Of a stretch of DNA of 35,745 bases, positions 8,883 to 15,760 are shown one piece after another. The stretch spans positions 1-35,745 of the IMG/VR virus record IMGVR_UViG_3300047287_000356, one strand, 5' to 3'. The notes beneath the pieces are model-generated. The model was not told the origin of the DNA. It saw only the letters and a list, made by a program, of their open reading frames with translations, and ran no database searches. Position numbers and translations under genes: made by a program. How positions within the stretch are numbered: the first letter of the stretch is position 1; each line of letters begins with the position of its first letter. Source of the DNA: a virus.

Positions 8883-9683
8883 ATGACTATTTCAGTTAGT
8901 ACATACTTTAAAACAGCGTTTGTATCTACCAGATTGTTGTCGTTTGGTACGTCTGAAGATCTTAGCAACTTTAATTACGTAAAATTTAAAGACTCAAACC
9001 TATCTAATACCGCATCTATTGCCAAACACATGGTAGACTCCTGCCAAATTTGCTTGTCCAGTAAAGAGCACGGCATAAGAGAGTTAAAATTAACCAACCA
9101 GGAGGTGATGACCTGGGAAGATTATTGGGTTGATAGGTCAACTGGTTCGTTAATAGACCCAAAGGTAGAGAGGATAGATCTGAGGAAAAACCAACTATCG
9201 AGTGTTAACTTTAACATCAGTAGACCCGAGCTTAAGGAACTAATCCTTGACGACAACGGTAATATGTCTTCTTTATTCCTGCTAGATGCTCCCAATCTGT
9301 CCAGGTTAAGCATGATCGGTTGTAGCAACTTGTCTGTTGTAAACTTAGGGAATAACAGATCTCTGGAGTTTTTATCGGCCAAAAATTGTAACCTCAACGG
9401 GGTGGCTCAAGAAAGGCTATTGCGTGACTTCAGACCTATAAAAACATCTGACGGTGGTGATAGTTTCTTATTCCGGAAGGAATATACCACTCTACTGGAC
9501 TTGCGAGGTAATCAAATAGACTGGTCTAACCGGAGAGTAGCCAGTAAAATACGTCTTTTATTGTGTAATAACTGGCTAGTTTTGTGGGATAACCCTCCGC
9601 CTGCTACTATTGTACCTGTTCAAATGTATGCCTTCTTTACCAGCAACCTGGAGGACCACTTAGTACGGTCCTATTACGGGTAA
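8883..9683 (+). CDS. leucine-rich repeat protein
   Basis: The 266-residue product contains a short leucine-rich repeat array at about residues 95-175. Successive units of about 20-23 residues carry the L-x-x-L-x-L/I pattern, for example RIDLRKNQLSSV, ELKELILDDNGNMSSL, LSRLSMIGCSNLSV and SLEFLSAKNCNLNGV, with a further unit LLDLRGNQIDW near residue 205. LRR solenoids mediate protein-protein binding. In a phage virion block this suggests a structural adaptor or host-recognition role, which is inferred. The ATG follows the previous stop by one base, so the two genes are likely co-translated. No signal peptide is seen. Confidence 0.75.
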   Translation: MTISVSTYFKTAFVSTRLLSFGTSEDLSNFNYVKFKDSNLSNTASIAKHMVDSCQICLSSKEHGIRELKLTNQEVMTWEDYWVDRSTGSLIDPKVERIDLRKNQLSSVNFNISRPELKELILDDNGNMSSLFLLDAPNLSRLSMIGCSNLSVVNLGNNRSLEFLSAKNCNLNGVAQERLLRDFRPIKTSDGGDSFLFRKEYTTLLDLRGNQIDWSNRRVASKIRLLLCNNWLVLWDNPPPATIVPVQMYAFFTSNLEDHLVRSYYG

Positions 9684-9704
9684 AGTTCTTTAGCAACTTT
9701 CAGC

Positions 9705-10256
9705 ATGGCAGACCTGCGCACACGGTTTATCGAGGATTACGCTGGAGGTTTGTTAAACATCTCCAGGCAAGAATTTTCTACTACGGGTGAGGTTGCCTCT
9801 CAAGATGGTTTGCCAACAGATGGGAAGTCTTTGTATGTCGAGGATGGCTCTGGTAATAAAAGTGGTCTTAAGCTTGGAATTAGCCTAGCAGAGGTAGTAG
9901 ACCCTACCACAGAAGAAGGATGTGTAAATGTCAGATTTGCTGATCGTACTTATGCCAAACAAAGGGATCTAAAACTTCTTGCTACCAGCCTTGCTTCTGT
10001 GCAAGGCGCATTGGTAGATTCTGTATCAGCGTCTTTAACAAACCTTGAAACAGGATTTCAACTACTTGAGTCTGATGTCTCTGGTATTCAAAATGTGGTC
10101 TCTACTATGGCTGACCGAGTGGACTCGGTAAGTCTGATCGCATCAGACGTGACTCAGATTCAAACCACTTTGTCCACTATTACAAGTAATATCTCTTCTA
10201 TCAACTCCCAGATTCAAGACATCCTAAATCGCCTACAAGCCCTAGAAAGTGCTTAA
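9705..10256 (+). CDS. coiled-coil virion protein (putative)
   Basis: The 183-residue protein has an N-terminal globular part (about 1-85) with DGKSLYVEDGSGNKSGL and VNVRFADRTYAKQRDLK. A long Ser/Thr/Asn-rich heptad region follows from about 90 to the end, with hydrophobics at i, i+3/4 positions typical of trimeric phage fibre coiled coils. I read it as a fibre or baseplate component, possibly trimeric. It is the last gene of the rightward block and overlaps the convergent gene by 4 bases. A weak GGTAAAG sequence lies about 19 bases before the ATG, a degenerate form of the motif seen elsewhere. Confidence 0.65.
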   Translation: MADLRTRFIEDYAGGLLNISRQEFSTTGEVASQDGLPTDGKSLYVEDGSGNKSGLKLGISLAEVVDPTTEEGCVNVRFADRTYAKQRDLKLLATSLASVQGALVDSVSASLTNLETGFQLLESDVSGIQNVVSTMADRVDSVSLIASDVTQIQTTLSTITSNISSINSQIQDILNRLQALESA

Positions 10257-10603
10257 CTCTCTTGAATTAACTGCTGACTAATATTGCTGATAATATCCTC
10301 GTTCAATTTTAAAGTCACAATCGGTCCTACTTTTCTTAGCAAGAACATAGCAATACCAGTCCTTTTATCCTCGACGCTGGGAAACAAAGAATCAAATACG
10401 CTGTCGTAAACATTCTTCCCACCTATCATACTATAAGTAGTGTCAGGATCGAAGATCCACATACAATCTGTACGGTCCTTTGTAGCAATATATAATGAAA
10501 ATGGGTAGTGCGTGGCCAGTACTCTATCAAGGTTCTTAAGTACCATTCCTCGGTCCTCGACCTTTTTAAAAGATGCGACCAGTAGCTGTTCTCCCTCTTC
10601 CAT
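10253..10603 (-). CDS. hypothetical protein (116 aa)
   Basis: The 116-residue protein is unrecognised. It begins MEEGEQLLVASFKKVEDRG and has mixed alpha/beta character with the segment YPFSLYIATKDRTDCMWIFDPD. No membrane segment or known motif is seen. It starts directly after the stop of the upstream 64-residue gene (zero gap), so the two are probably coupled, and it converges on the coiled-coil gene with a 4-base overlap. Its position between the fibre-like gene and other virion genes suggests a minor structural or assembly role without direct evidence. Confidence 0.65.
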   Translation of the reverse strand: MEEGEQLLVASFKKVEDRGMVLKNLDRVLATHYPFSLYIATKDRTDCMWIFDPDTTYSMIGGKNVYDSVFDSLFPSVEDKRTGIAMFLLRKVGPIVTLKLNEDIISNISQQLIQES

Positions 10604-10798
10604 TTATACGATGAACGACTGACTGGATTTAATATTTAACTTATCCATAATCTCCTTGTTCATCTTTTTGATTAGAATTTGCTCCTCTTCTCCTAGGAAG
10701 ATCATATTAGTTTTACGAAACTGTGGCGTAGGAGCCTTCTTAGTTCTTCTCTTGTATCTCATATTACCTTCTCCTGCGGCAGGAAGAGCATCCGACAT
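10604..10798 (-). CDS. small basic hypothetical protein (64 aa)
   Basis: The 64-residue product has a basic patch near residue 15 (RYKRRTKKAP) followed by NMIFLGEEEQILIKKMNKEI, a likely helix. Its start lies inside the overlapping 58-residue gene upstream (35-base overlap) and its stop abuts the next ATG, a tight overlapping string typical of phage operons. The basic N-terminus could contact nucleic acid, but nothing specific can be claimed. Confidence 0.6.
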   Translation of the reverse strand: MSDALPAAGEGNMRYKRRTKKAPTPQFRKTNMIFLGEEEQILIKKMNKEIMDKLNIKSSQSFIV

Positions 10799-10940
10799 GA
10801 CGATAACCGGGGGGTAGGGGTGTAGTAGGGGGTATAACTTCCTTTAACCCTGGAGCAATGCTTTGCTCTTTAGGGCGCGATGCCCAAGATTTTAACAGGT
10901 CCATTTCGTTACGGGAAATAAATTTAACTTTGTCGTCCAT
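10764..10940 (-). CDS. small proline-rich hypothetical protein (58 aa)
   Basis: An open frame from ATG at 10940 to TAA at 10764 gives 58 residues. It starts MDDKVKFISRNEMDLLKSW, passes through a Pro-rich stretch (VIPPTTPLPPGY) and ends in a Cys/Arg-rich tail. It lies 7 bases after the fibre gene stop on the same strand and overlaps the next gene by 35 bases. The first 35 residues look like real coding sequence. The Cys/Arg tail falls in the overlap and may only reflect the other frame. No family is recognised. Confidence 0.5.
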   Translation of the reverse strand: MDDKVKFISRNEMDLLKSWASRPKEQSIAPGLKEVIPPTTPLPPGYRHVGCSSCRRRR

Positions 10941-10947
10941 GGTGTGA

Positions 10948-13635
10948 TTACTTGCAAGTAGATGATCTTGGTGGTAGAGCGTCTTGGATTGTAGCTATGG
11001 TGGTGTCTACAGTAGCACAATTAGCCAGTCTTGCTAACTCTGGCGACAGCTCTTCACGAACTGCCGTTGCGATAATAGCTGCTTCAGGGGGAGTGGGAGG
11101 GTCAACATAGTCAACAGAAGCTAAGCGACTACTGATAGTTGTATCGATCCTTGCTAGTTCCGTCGAAAGCTCTGTGCGTATTTCAGACGTTGTTGGTGCA
11201 AGGACGTAATCAGCAGAAGCTAAGCGACTACTGATAGTCGTATCGATCCTTGCTAGTTCCGTCGAAAGCTCTGTGCGTATTTCAGACGTTGTTGGTGCAA
11301 GAACGTAATCAGCAGAAGCTAAGCGACTACTGATAGTCGTATCGATCCTTGCTAACTCGGTAGAAAGCTCTGTGCGTATTTCAGACGTTGTTGGTGCAAG
11401 AACGTAATCAGCAGAAGCTAAGCGACTACTGATAGTCGTATCGATCCTTGCTAACTCGGTAGAAAGCTCTGTGCGTACTTGTAAAGAAATTTCCTCTGCT
11501 GACGGAACAATAGGAGCATTAGTTAACGTCGTAACTGTGTCTACCAGAGTAACCCGAGCTAGTGTACCAGACGGGTCTAGCCTGGAACTAATAGGCGTGT
11601 CAATACGACCTAACTCCGTATTTAACTCTGTTCTAACTTGACTGGCTATTTCAGCCGGGGTTGGTACAATAGGAGCATTTATCAGAGTGTCTACTGTACC
11701 CCCAGTTATTGTTCTTGTGGTATTGGACCATACAAAACTCGGGATATTGGTGATTTGTGTATCAAGGTTGGCTGATGCCAGACCTAAAGCTGACCGTGTC
11801 CCTGCTGCATCTAAGGGTGATATATAAGAAGACGAGGGCAATCTGCTACTAATAGATGCATTTACATTATCTACTAATAACTTACCTAGACTACCTACTG
11901 TTGTAGCTGAAGACGACAAATACGACCAGTTATTACCTGGAATGTTAGATATCTGCGTATCAAGGTTGGCCGACGCCAACCCTAAAGCAGAGCGTACCCC
12001 TGCTGCGTCTAACGGAGCCGTATAAGAACTGCTAGGCAAACGACTACTAATAGTTGTATCTATTCTAGATAACTCAGTAGTTAATTCAGTCCTTACAGCG
12101 CTGGCATTGACTGAGGCCGTAGGGATGTTGGATATTTGCGTATCCAGGTTGGCACTAGCCAGCCCTAGTGCAGATCGGGTCCCAGAAGCATCGAGCGGAG
12201 ATGTATAAGCAGACGATGCCAATCTGCTGCTGATTGTTGCGTTTATGTTGTCAACTAATAGCTTACCAACACTACCAGCAGTGCTCAGCGCAGAAGTTAA
12301 TGCTGACCAGACATTGGTTGGTATATTGCCTAGTTGTGTATCAAGATTTGCTGTTGACAGTCCGACTGCGGTTCTTGTTTCAGCTGCGTCCAAGGGAGCT
12401 GTGTAGGAACTGCTGGCGAGACGGCTGCTGATGGTTGCGTTGATATTATCAACTAAAAGCTTGCCAATGCTGCTAGCAGTTGTAAGAGCACTGGTTAGTG
12501 CATTCCAAACGGCGGTTGGAATGTTTGTGAATTGCGTATCAAGGTTGGCGCTGGCAAGGCCAACAGCAGTTCGAATATTTGCTGCTGTAAGAATTGCAGT
12601 GCCGACTGTGTTATCCGTAGCAACACCTAGAGCTACGGATGAAGGAGAGGGAACGGCAAGGGTTCCTGTAAATTCATTATTGGGACCGTAAATTGTGCCA
12701 CTGCGCGTATTGTTTTGGGTTGGATAACCGCCGGACGGCATGTTGTCTGCGGTGTATAGATTTCTCTTTGTGGTGCCGTTGCTGGCTACCACTTCTATGT
12801 AAGTTGGTGTTTGCGTTGGATTCCAGCGCCAAGATGCAGCGATTACTGGGTTAATATTGCCAGATGCACCAAGCAGAAATGGGCCAGAAAGACGAGTGAT
12901 CTGGCTTGCCGCTCCCACCGCAACAGCAGCGGTAGTGGTCCCGGATTGGCAAGGGCCATTAACTGTAACGGTTGAAGACCCACTTACCTGAAGTCCATAA
13001 GCAGTTCCACCGCCTCCATACACTCCACCCGTAAATGTTACGTTAGCGTTGCTCGCAGAAGACGAAACCCAAAGAGCTGCCTGATTGCCTGATATGCCAT
13101 ATAAATTGCCTGTAATGCTGGCAGCGCAGTTTGAAGCTATTTGCATCCCTCCCTGCGTGCCACCGCCTGCAGAATATATGTCCCCAGTAAAATTAAGAAC
13201 ACCAGTACCTGAAACAACAAAAGGGCAGACAGTAGTACCTGAATTAAGATTTCCAACCCAACTTAATGTACCAGAGGATGAAAATACTACGCAGCTGCCC
13301 TGCCCAGCAGCGTTGACGTTAATACTCGCCGCCACGATAGCTGAAGATCCCGCTGTCAGACCAGAAGTTGTAATGCAACTCGTCGCCGTCCCCCCCTGAA
13401 CCACGCCGTTCGCGTTGGTGCAGGTCAGGTTCGCGCCATTCAGTAGCGAAAATGTGCCGCCCACGGTGATACCGGCGACAGCAGCATTGGATACCGCCTG
13501 CACCGTCCTCGTGTCGCTGATTGTGATCGTGAAGGTGTTGGCGTAGGCAATATCGCCACTACCTGGCACAGCACCGCCGACCCAAGTTGTAGTGAGATTA
13601 AAATTGCCAGATTGTGCTGCTGCGATGTTCGCCAT
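10948..13635 (-). CDS. tail fibre-like protein with internal repeats (895 aa)
   Basis: The N-terminal 300 residues are Gly/Ser/Thr/Val-rich with regular short strands (FTITISDTRTVQAVS, TGNLYGISGNQAALWVS), consistent with a beta-solenoid. From about residue 350 the protein is built of related segments repeating ISSRLASSSYTAPLDAA and ALGLASANLDTQISNIP, then four near-identical 33-residue units STELARIDTTISSRLASADY near the C-terminus. This modular repetitive build is typical of phage tail fibres, which are trimeric and bind the host surface. The base composition of the first 250 bases of the coding strand is more GC-rich than the repeats, perhaps reflecting module exchange. No chaperone or peptidase domain is visible at the C-terminus. 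The receptor is unknown. Confidence 0.75.
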   Translation of the reverse strand: MANIAAAQSGNFNLTTTWVGGAVPGSGDIAYANTFTITISDTRTVQAVSNAAVAGITVGGTFSLLNGANLTCTNANGVVQGGTATSCITTSGLTAGSSAIVAASINVNAAGQGSCVVFSSSGTLSWVGNLNSGTTVCPFVVSGTGVLNFTGDIYSAGGGTQGGMQIASNCAASITGNLYGISGNQAALWVSSSASNANVTFTGGVYGGGGTAYGLQVSGSSTVTVNGPCQSGTTTAAVAVGAASQITRLSGPFLLGASGNINPVIAASWRWNPTQTPTYIEVVASNGTTKRNLYTADNMPSGGYPTQNNTRSGTIYGPNNEFTGTLAVPSPSSVALGVATDNTVGTAILTAANIRTAVGLASANLDTQFTNIPTAVWNALTSALTTASSIGKLLVDNINATISSRLASSSYTAPLDAAETRTAVGLSTANLDTQLGNIPTNVWSALTSALSTAGSVGKLLVDNINATISSRLASSAYTSPLDASGTRSALGLASANLDTQISNIPTASVNASAVRTELTTELSRIDTTISSRLPSSSYTAPLDAAGVRSALGLASANLDTQISNIPGNNWSYLSSSATTVGSLGKLLVDNVNASISSRLPSSSYISPLDAAGTRSALGLASANLDTQITNIPSFVWSNTTRTITGGTVDTLINAPIVPTPAEIASQVRTELNTELGRIDTPISSRLDPSGTLARVTLVDTVTTLTNAPIVPSAEEISLQVRTELSTELARIDTTISSRLASADYVLAPTTSEIRTELSTELARIDTTISSRLASADYVLAPTTSEIRTELSTELARIDTTISSRLASADYVLAPTTSEIRTELSTELARIDTTISSRLASVDYVDPPTPPEAAIIATAVREELSPELARLANCATVDTTIATIQDALPPRSSTCK
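11118..11478 (-). repeat. tandem 99-bp coding repeats in fibre gene
   Basis: Four near-identical units with an exact period of 99 bases start at 11118, 11217, 11316 and 11415. Neighbouring copies differ at only a handful of bases. Because 99 is divisible by three, gain or loss of units by recombination would keep the frame and change fibre length by 33 residues per unit. Confidence 0.9.
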
Positions 13636-13638
13636 GGA

Positions 13639-13929
13639 TCAGACCCTCGCATCAACGAACCGCTGAGCCGCTGCCTCCAGGATCCCCAGGAACTGCGCCA
13701 AGTGCGGATCCTCGGTAGCGGCTGCAAAGGCATCTCCATAAACCATCACGGTTTTACCTTCTTCCAGAATCTCCGGGCCAGCATCACCGTTTCGGTATGG
13801 CGTAAACGTCACGGCAATCGACAACTTCATCTCGTCCTGATGAACAATCGTAGACATTGCCAACGACACCCCGAGCAAGTCATAGGTGACGCCGTTGATA
13901 GATGCAGGTTGTGGATTACTAATTGCCAT
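13639..13929 (-). CDS. hypothetical protein before tail fibre (96 aa)
   Basis: Started at ATG 13929 the product is 96 residues, MAISNPQPASINGVTYDLLG onward, with beta-rich sequence (MKLSIAVTFTPYRNG) and a C-terminal helix (LAQFLGILEAAAQRF). A longer start would overlap the upstream gene more and adds unconvincing residues. The gene ends 3 bases before the fibre ATG, so the two are coupled. It may be a fibre-attachment or assembly protein. That is inferred from position only. Confidence 0.6.
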   Translation of the reverse strand: MAISNPQPASINGVTYDLLGVSLAMSTIVHQDEMKLSIAVTFTPYRNGDAGPEILEEGKTVMVYGDAFAAATEDPHLAQFLGILEAAAQRFVDARV

Positions 13930-13939
13930 TTTTTTTTGA

Positions 13940-14581
13940 TTAGGTGTAGGTAAGTGTTGTTCTATTAGCCCAAGCCCCAACCGAATTTGTAGTTGAGATC
14001 AGGACACCTGACGGACTAAAAAGATGTCTTTTAATAGTCCAGCCATCTTCAGACTCACCAGTACCTTCTAAAGCCGAACCTTTGTAAATTACGGTGGCCG
14101 ACGTATCCCAACGTACAATCCGGACCTGCGGCACCGGCAGAGGCGGAGGAGGCTGCGGAGGATTGGGATTTTGTGAAGTTTGTACTCCGATACCTTTGTA
14201 GGATTGGCCGACTGAAAAGCCTCCTACATTTTCGTAGGGATAATAGCTAGTTGCAGGGACTTCGTTATCTAACAAAGTCTCCTTAAGAGAGTCAGATACA
14301 TCCGAATCAGTTGCAGGAAAATTAATCGACTTGGTAACCCAGCCCTGCCAGCCCCAGAGATCGTCGGACCCGAAAACGTTAGGGATCTGAATAGAAGAAT
14401 CAGCAGTTCTGGTTCGCTTAGTACGCTCAGGTCCAGGACCAACACGGTTAGACCTGGTCAGATACTCACCCTGCGCTAGTTGTTTGCGGACAAGATTATT
14501 GACTTGCGTATCTGTGCAACGGTAATCCGCTTTATCGCGGTGGTTAACCCATGATACGTAAGGATTGAACTCTACTGCCAC
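13940..14581 (-). CDS. virion protein with proline-rich hinge (213 aa)
   Basis: The 213-residue protein has three parts: an N-terminal polar domain (about 1-145), a Pro-rich hinge NPNPPQPPPPLPVPQ, and a C-terminal beta domain of about 60 residues ending GAWANRTTLTYT. The hinge plus small beta domain is common in phage neck, fibre or decoration proteins. The start is a GTG (14581), supported by a GTTTAAAG motif exactly 20 bases upstream. It begins the leftward fibre block and is divergent from the tail-chaperone-like gene. The exact virion location is unknown. Confidence 0.65.
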   Translation of the reverse strand: MAVEFNPYVSWVNHRDKADYRCTDTQVNNLVRKQLAQGEYLTRSNRVGPGPERTKRTRTADSSIQIPNVFGSDDLWGWQGWVTKSINFPATDSDVSDSLKETLLDNEVPATSYYPYENVGGFSVGQSYKGIGVQTSQNPNPPQPPPPLPVPQVRIVRWDTSATVIYKGSALEGTGESEDGWTIKRHLFSPSGVLISTTNSVGAWANRTTLTYT

Positions 14582-14601
14582 GATATGTGTTTTCTACTGA
14601 T

Positions 14602-14609
14602 CTTTAAAC
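14602..14609 (-). promoter_or_regulatory. late promoter-like motif GTTTAAAG (leftward fibre block)
   Basis: Minus-strand GTTTAAAG lies 20 bases before the GTG start at 14581. A plus-strand variant lies only 12 bases to its right, so the two blocks share a divergent control region of 72 bases. Confidence 0.6.
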
Positions 14610-14621
14610 TTTGATAAAATC

Positions 14622-14629
14622 GGTTAAAG
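14622..14629 (+). promoter_or_regulatory. late promoter-like motif variant GGTTAAAG (rightward tail block)
   Basis: The plus-strand GGTTAAAG variant lies 24 bases before the ATG at 14654. Confidence 0.45.
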
Positions 14630-14653
14630 CTTGGAGACTACGTAACAATCCCA

Positions 14654-15046
14654 ATGACCCTAAGCTCCAAAGATTCCCGTCCAGCCAGAGTTTCTGTCCA
14701 AGAACCGGATGTAGACGAGTTCGATTTTGGCGAACCGGAAATCATCACTGTGGAGATCGCCCCCGGAAAATATCTTAATCTGCGTGAACCGTCTGCAAAT
14801 GATCTGATTGAGATCTACAAAATCAACTCTGACACTAAGAATAAGCTTAGTGATGTGGAATCTACCCTGGCGGTTATTTGTATTCTGCACTCCCCTGGCC
14901 CTGACGGCAGAAAACTCACCATGCGCGATGCCAAAAAGCTCAGAGCCAAACAAATCAAAGCTCTAGGCGATGCAATGAACCAGCTAATGGGCTACGAGGA
15001 GGAAGAGCAAGACGACAACAAAAGTGACGACGACGAGGAACTATGA
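14654..15046 (+). CDS. tail assembly chaperone-like protein
   Basis: This 130-residue protein has the layout of small myophage tail assembly chaperones (the Mu gp41 / P2 gpE type). A beta N-terminus is followed by NLREPSANDLIEIYKIN, resembling the LREP-x-x-x-DL signature, then a helical middle and a very acidic tail (EEEEQDDNKSDDDEEL). Chaperones of this type coat the tape measure during tail assembly. The next gene overlaps by 23 bases in another frame, as in families that make an extended product by programmed frameshifting. It precedes an unknown gene and the sheath. Family assignment is by motif only. Confidence 0.6.
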   Translation: MTLSSKDSRPARVSVQEPDVDEFDFGEPEIITVEIAPGKYLNLREPSANDLIEIYKINSDTKNKLSDVESTLAVICILHSPGPDGRKLTMRDAKKLRAKQIKALGDAMNQLMGYEEEEQDDNKSDDDEEL

Positions 15047-15482
15047 CTACACAGTGTCTGTAACTGACCGCCTAGGGAATACCCTCTACTTCCGGGACAT
15101 CTGCGGTTCGGACCTAGAGTACTTTGATTACCTGTATAAGTACGATCCCGATTCCCCGCCATCTGAAGAGACCGTCATAACCCATGACCAAGTAATGAGC
15201 ATCTTACGCCGTCTCCTAGCCCGACCGGAAAACTACGACCTAGGTCGGTTAACACATAAAACCCTCTCCGGGGTTTTCACTGCGGTTAATAACGAGATAC
15301 TCATTAACTACATGCCAAAGGTCAGTTGGCTTAAATTCTGCTATGGAGTACAAGACGGGTCGTTTGCTAATTTAAAAACTATGGAAGAAGTCCCCATGTC
15401 AAAATTTGTAGTCCTGGTAGACATCCATAGACAAGCACTAAAAGATCTAAATCCAGGACAGTCCAATGATAACGGACAGTGA
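15024..15482 (+). CDS. tail assembly chaperone partner (putative, 152 aa)
   Basis: The 152-residue frame overlaps the end of the chaperone-like gene by 23 bases and lies in the +1 (equivalently -2) frame. A GTG at 15024 could start it, but no Shine-Dalgarno sequence precedes it. It could instead be reached by frameshifting in the A-rich stretch before the GTG. Sequence includes YFRDICGSDLEYFDYLYKYD and a helical domain with IHRQALKDLNPGQ at the end. It resembles the second half of two-part tail chaperones in size and position, but homology is not certain. Its stop overlaps the next start. Confidence 0.6.
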   Translation: MTTTRNYDYTVSVTDRLGNTLYFRDICGSDLEYFDYLYKYDPDSPPSEETVITHDQVMSILRRLLARPENYDLGRLTHKTLSGVFTAVNNEILINYMPKVSWLKFCYGVQDGSFANLKTMEEVPMSKFVVLVDIHRQALKDLNPGQSNDNGQ

Positions 15483-15708
15483 CAAACTAAAACTCATCTT
15501 GTTGCTCTGCAAAATCTGTAGAGATCAAGACTCTATTATGCTGTCACAGTACATGCACATAGTCTCACGCAAAGTTGAGACAGACGAGTTTAACAGAATC
15601 TTAAGACGGTCCATGAAAATAATGGGGGACCGCTCGTACAATTCCCAGACATGTCAGGATTGGTTAATGAACGAACTTTTTACCTTATACAAACTAGGTG
15701 AAAGCTAA
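15466..15708 (+). CDS. small helical hypothetical protein (80 aa)
   Basis: The 80-residue protein is mostly helical and basic: KLKLILLLCKICRDQDSIML near the N-terminus and NRILRRSMKIMGDRS in the middle. It overlaps the preceding stop by 17 bases, so it is translated from the same operon. No family is recognised. Position just before the sheath gene and after chaperone-like genes suggests a small tail-assembly factor, which is inferred. Confidence 0.6.
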   Translation: MITDSDKLKLILLLCKICRDQDSIMLSQYMHIVSRKVETDEFNRILRRSMKIMGDRSYNSQTCQDWLMNELFTLYKLGES

Positions 15709-15720
15709 TTTTAACCATCT

Positions 15721-15728
15721 GTTTAAAG
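15721..15728 (+). promoter_or_regulatory. late promoter-like motif GTTTAAAG before sheath gene
   Basis: Plus-strand GTTTAAAG lies 32 bases before the sheath ATG in a 52-base gap. The leader downstream is AT-rich. This is the longest spacing of the set. Confidence 0.6.
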
Positions 15729-15760
15729 ATTATTGAGAGATATAGTGTCTTCAACAATTT

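Noticed and set aside
11118-11478. Regular repeats resembling a CRISPR array
   Set aside because: The 99-bp units are contiguous, in frame and translate to a fibre motif; there are no unique spacers.
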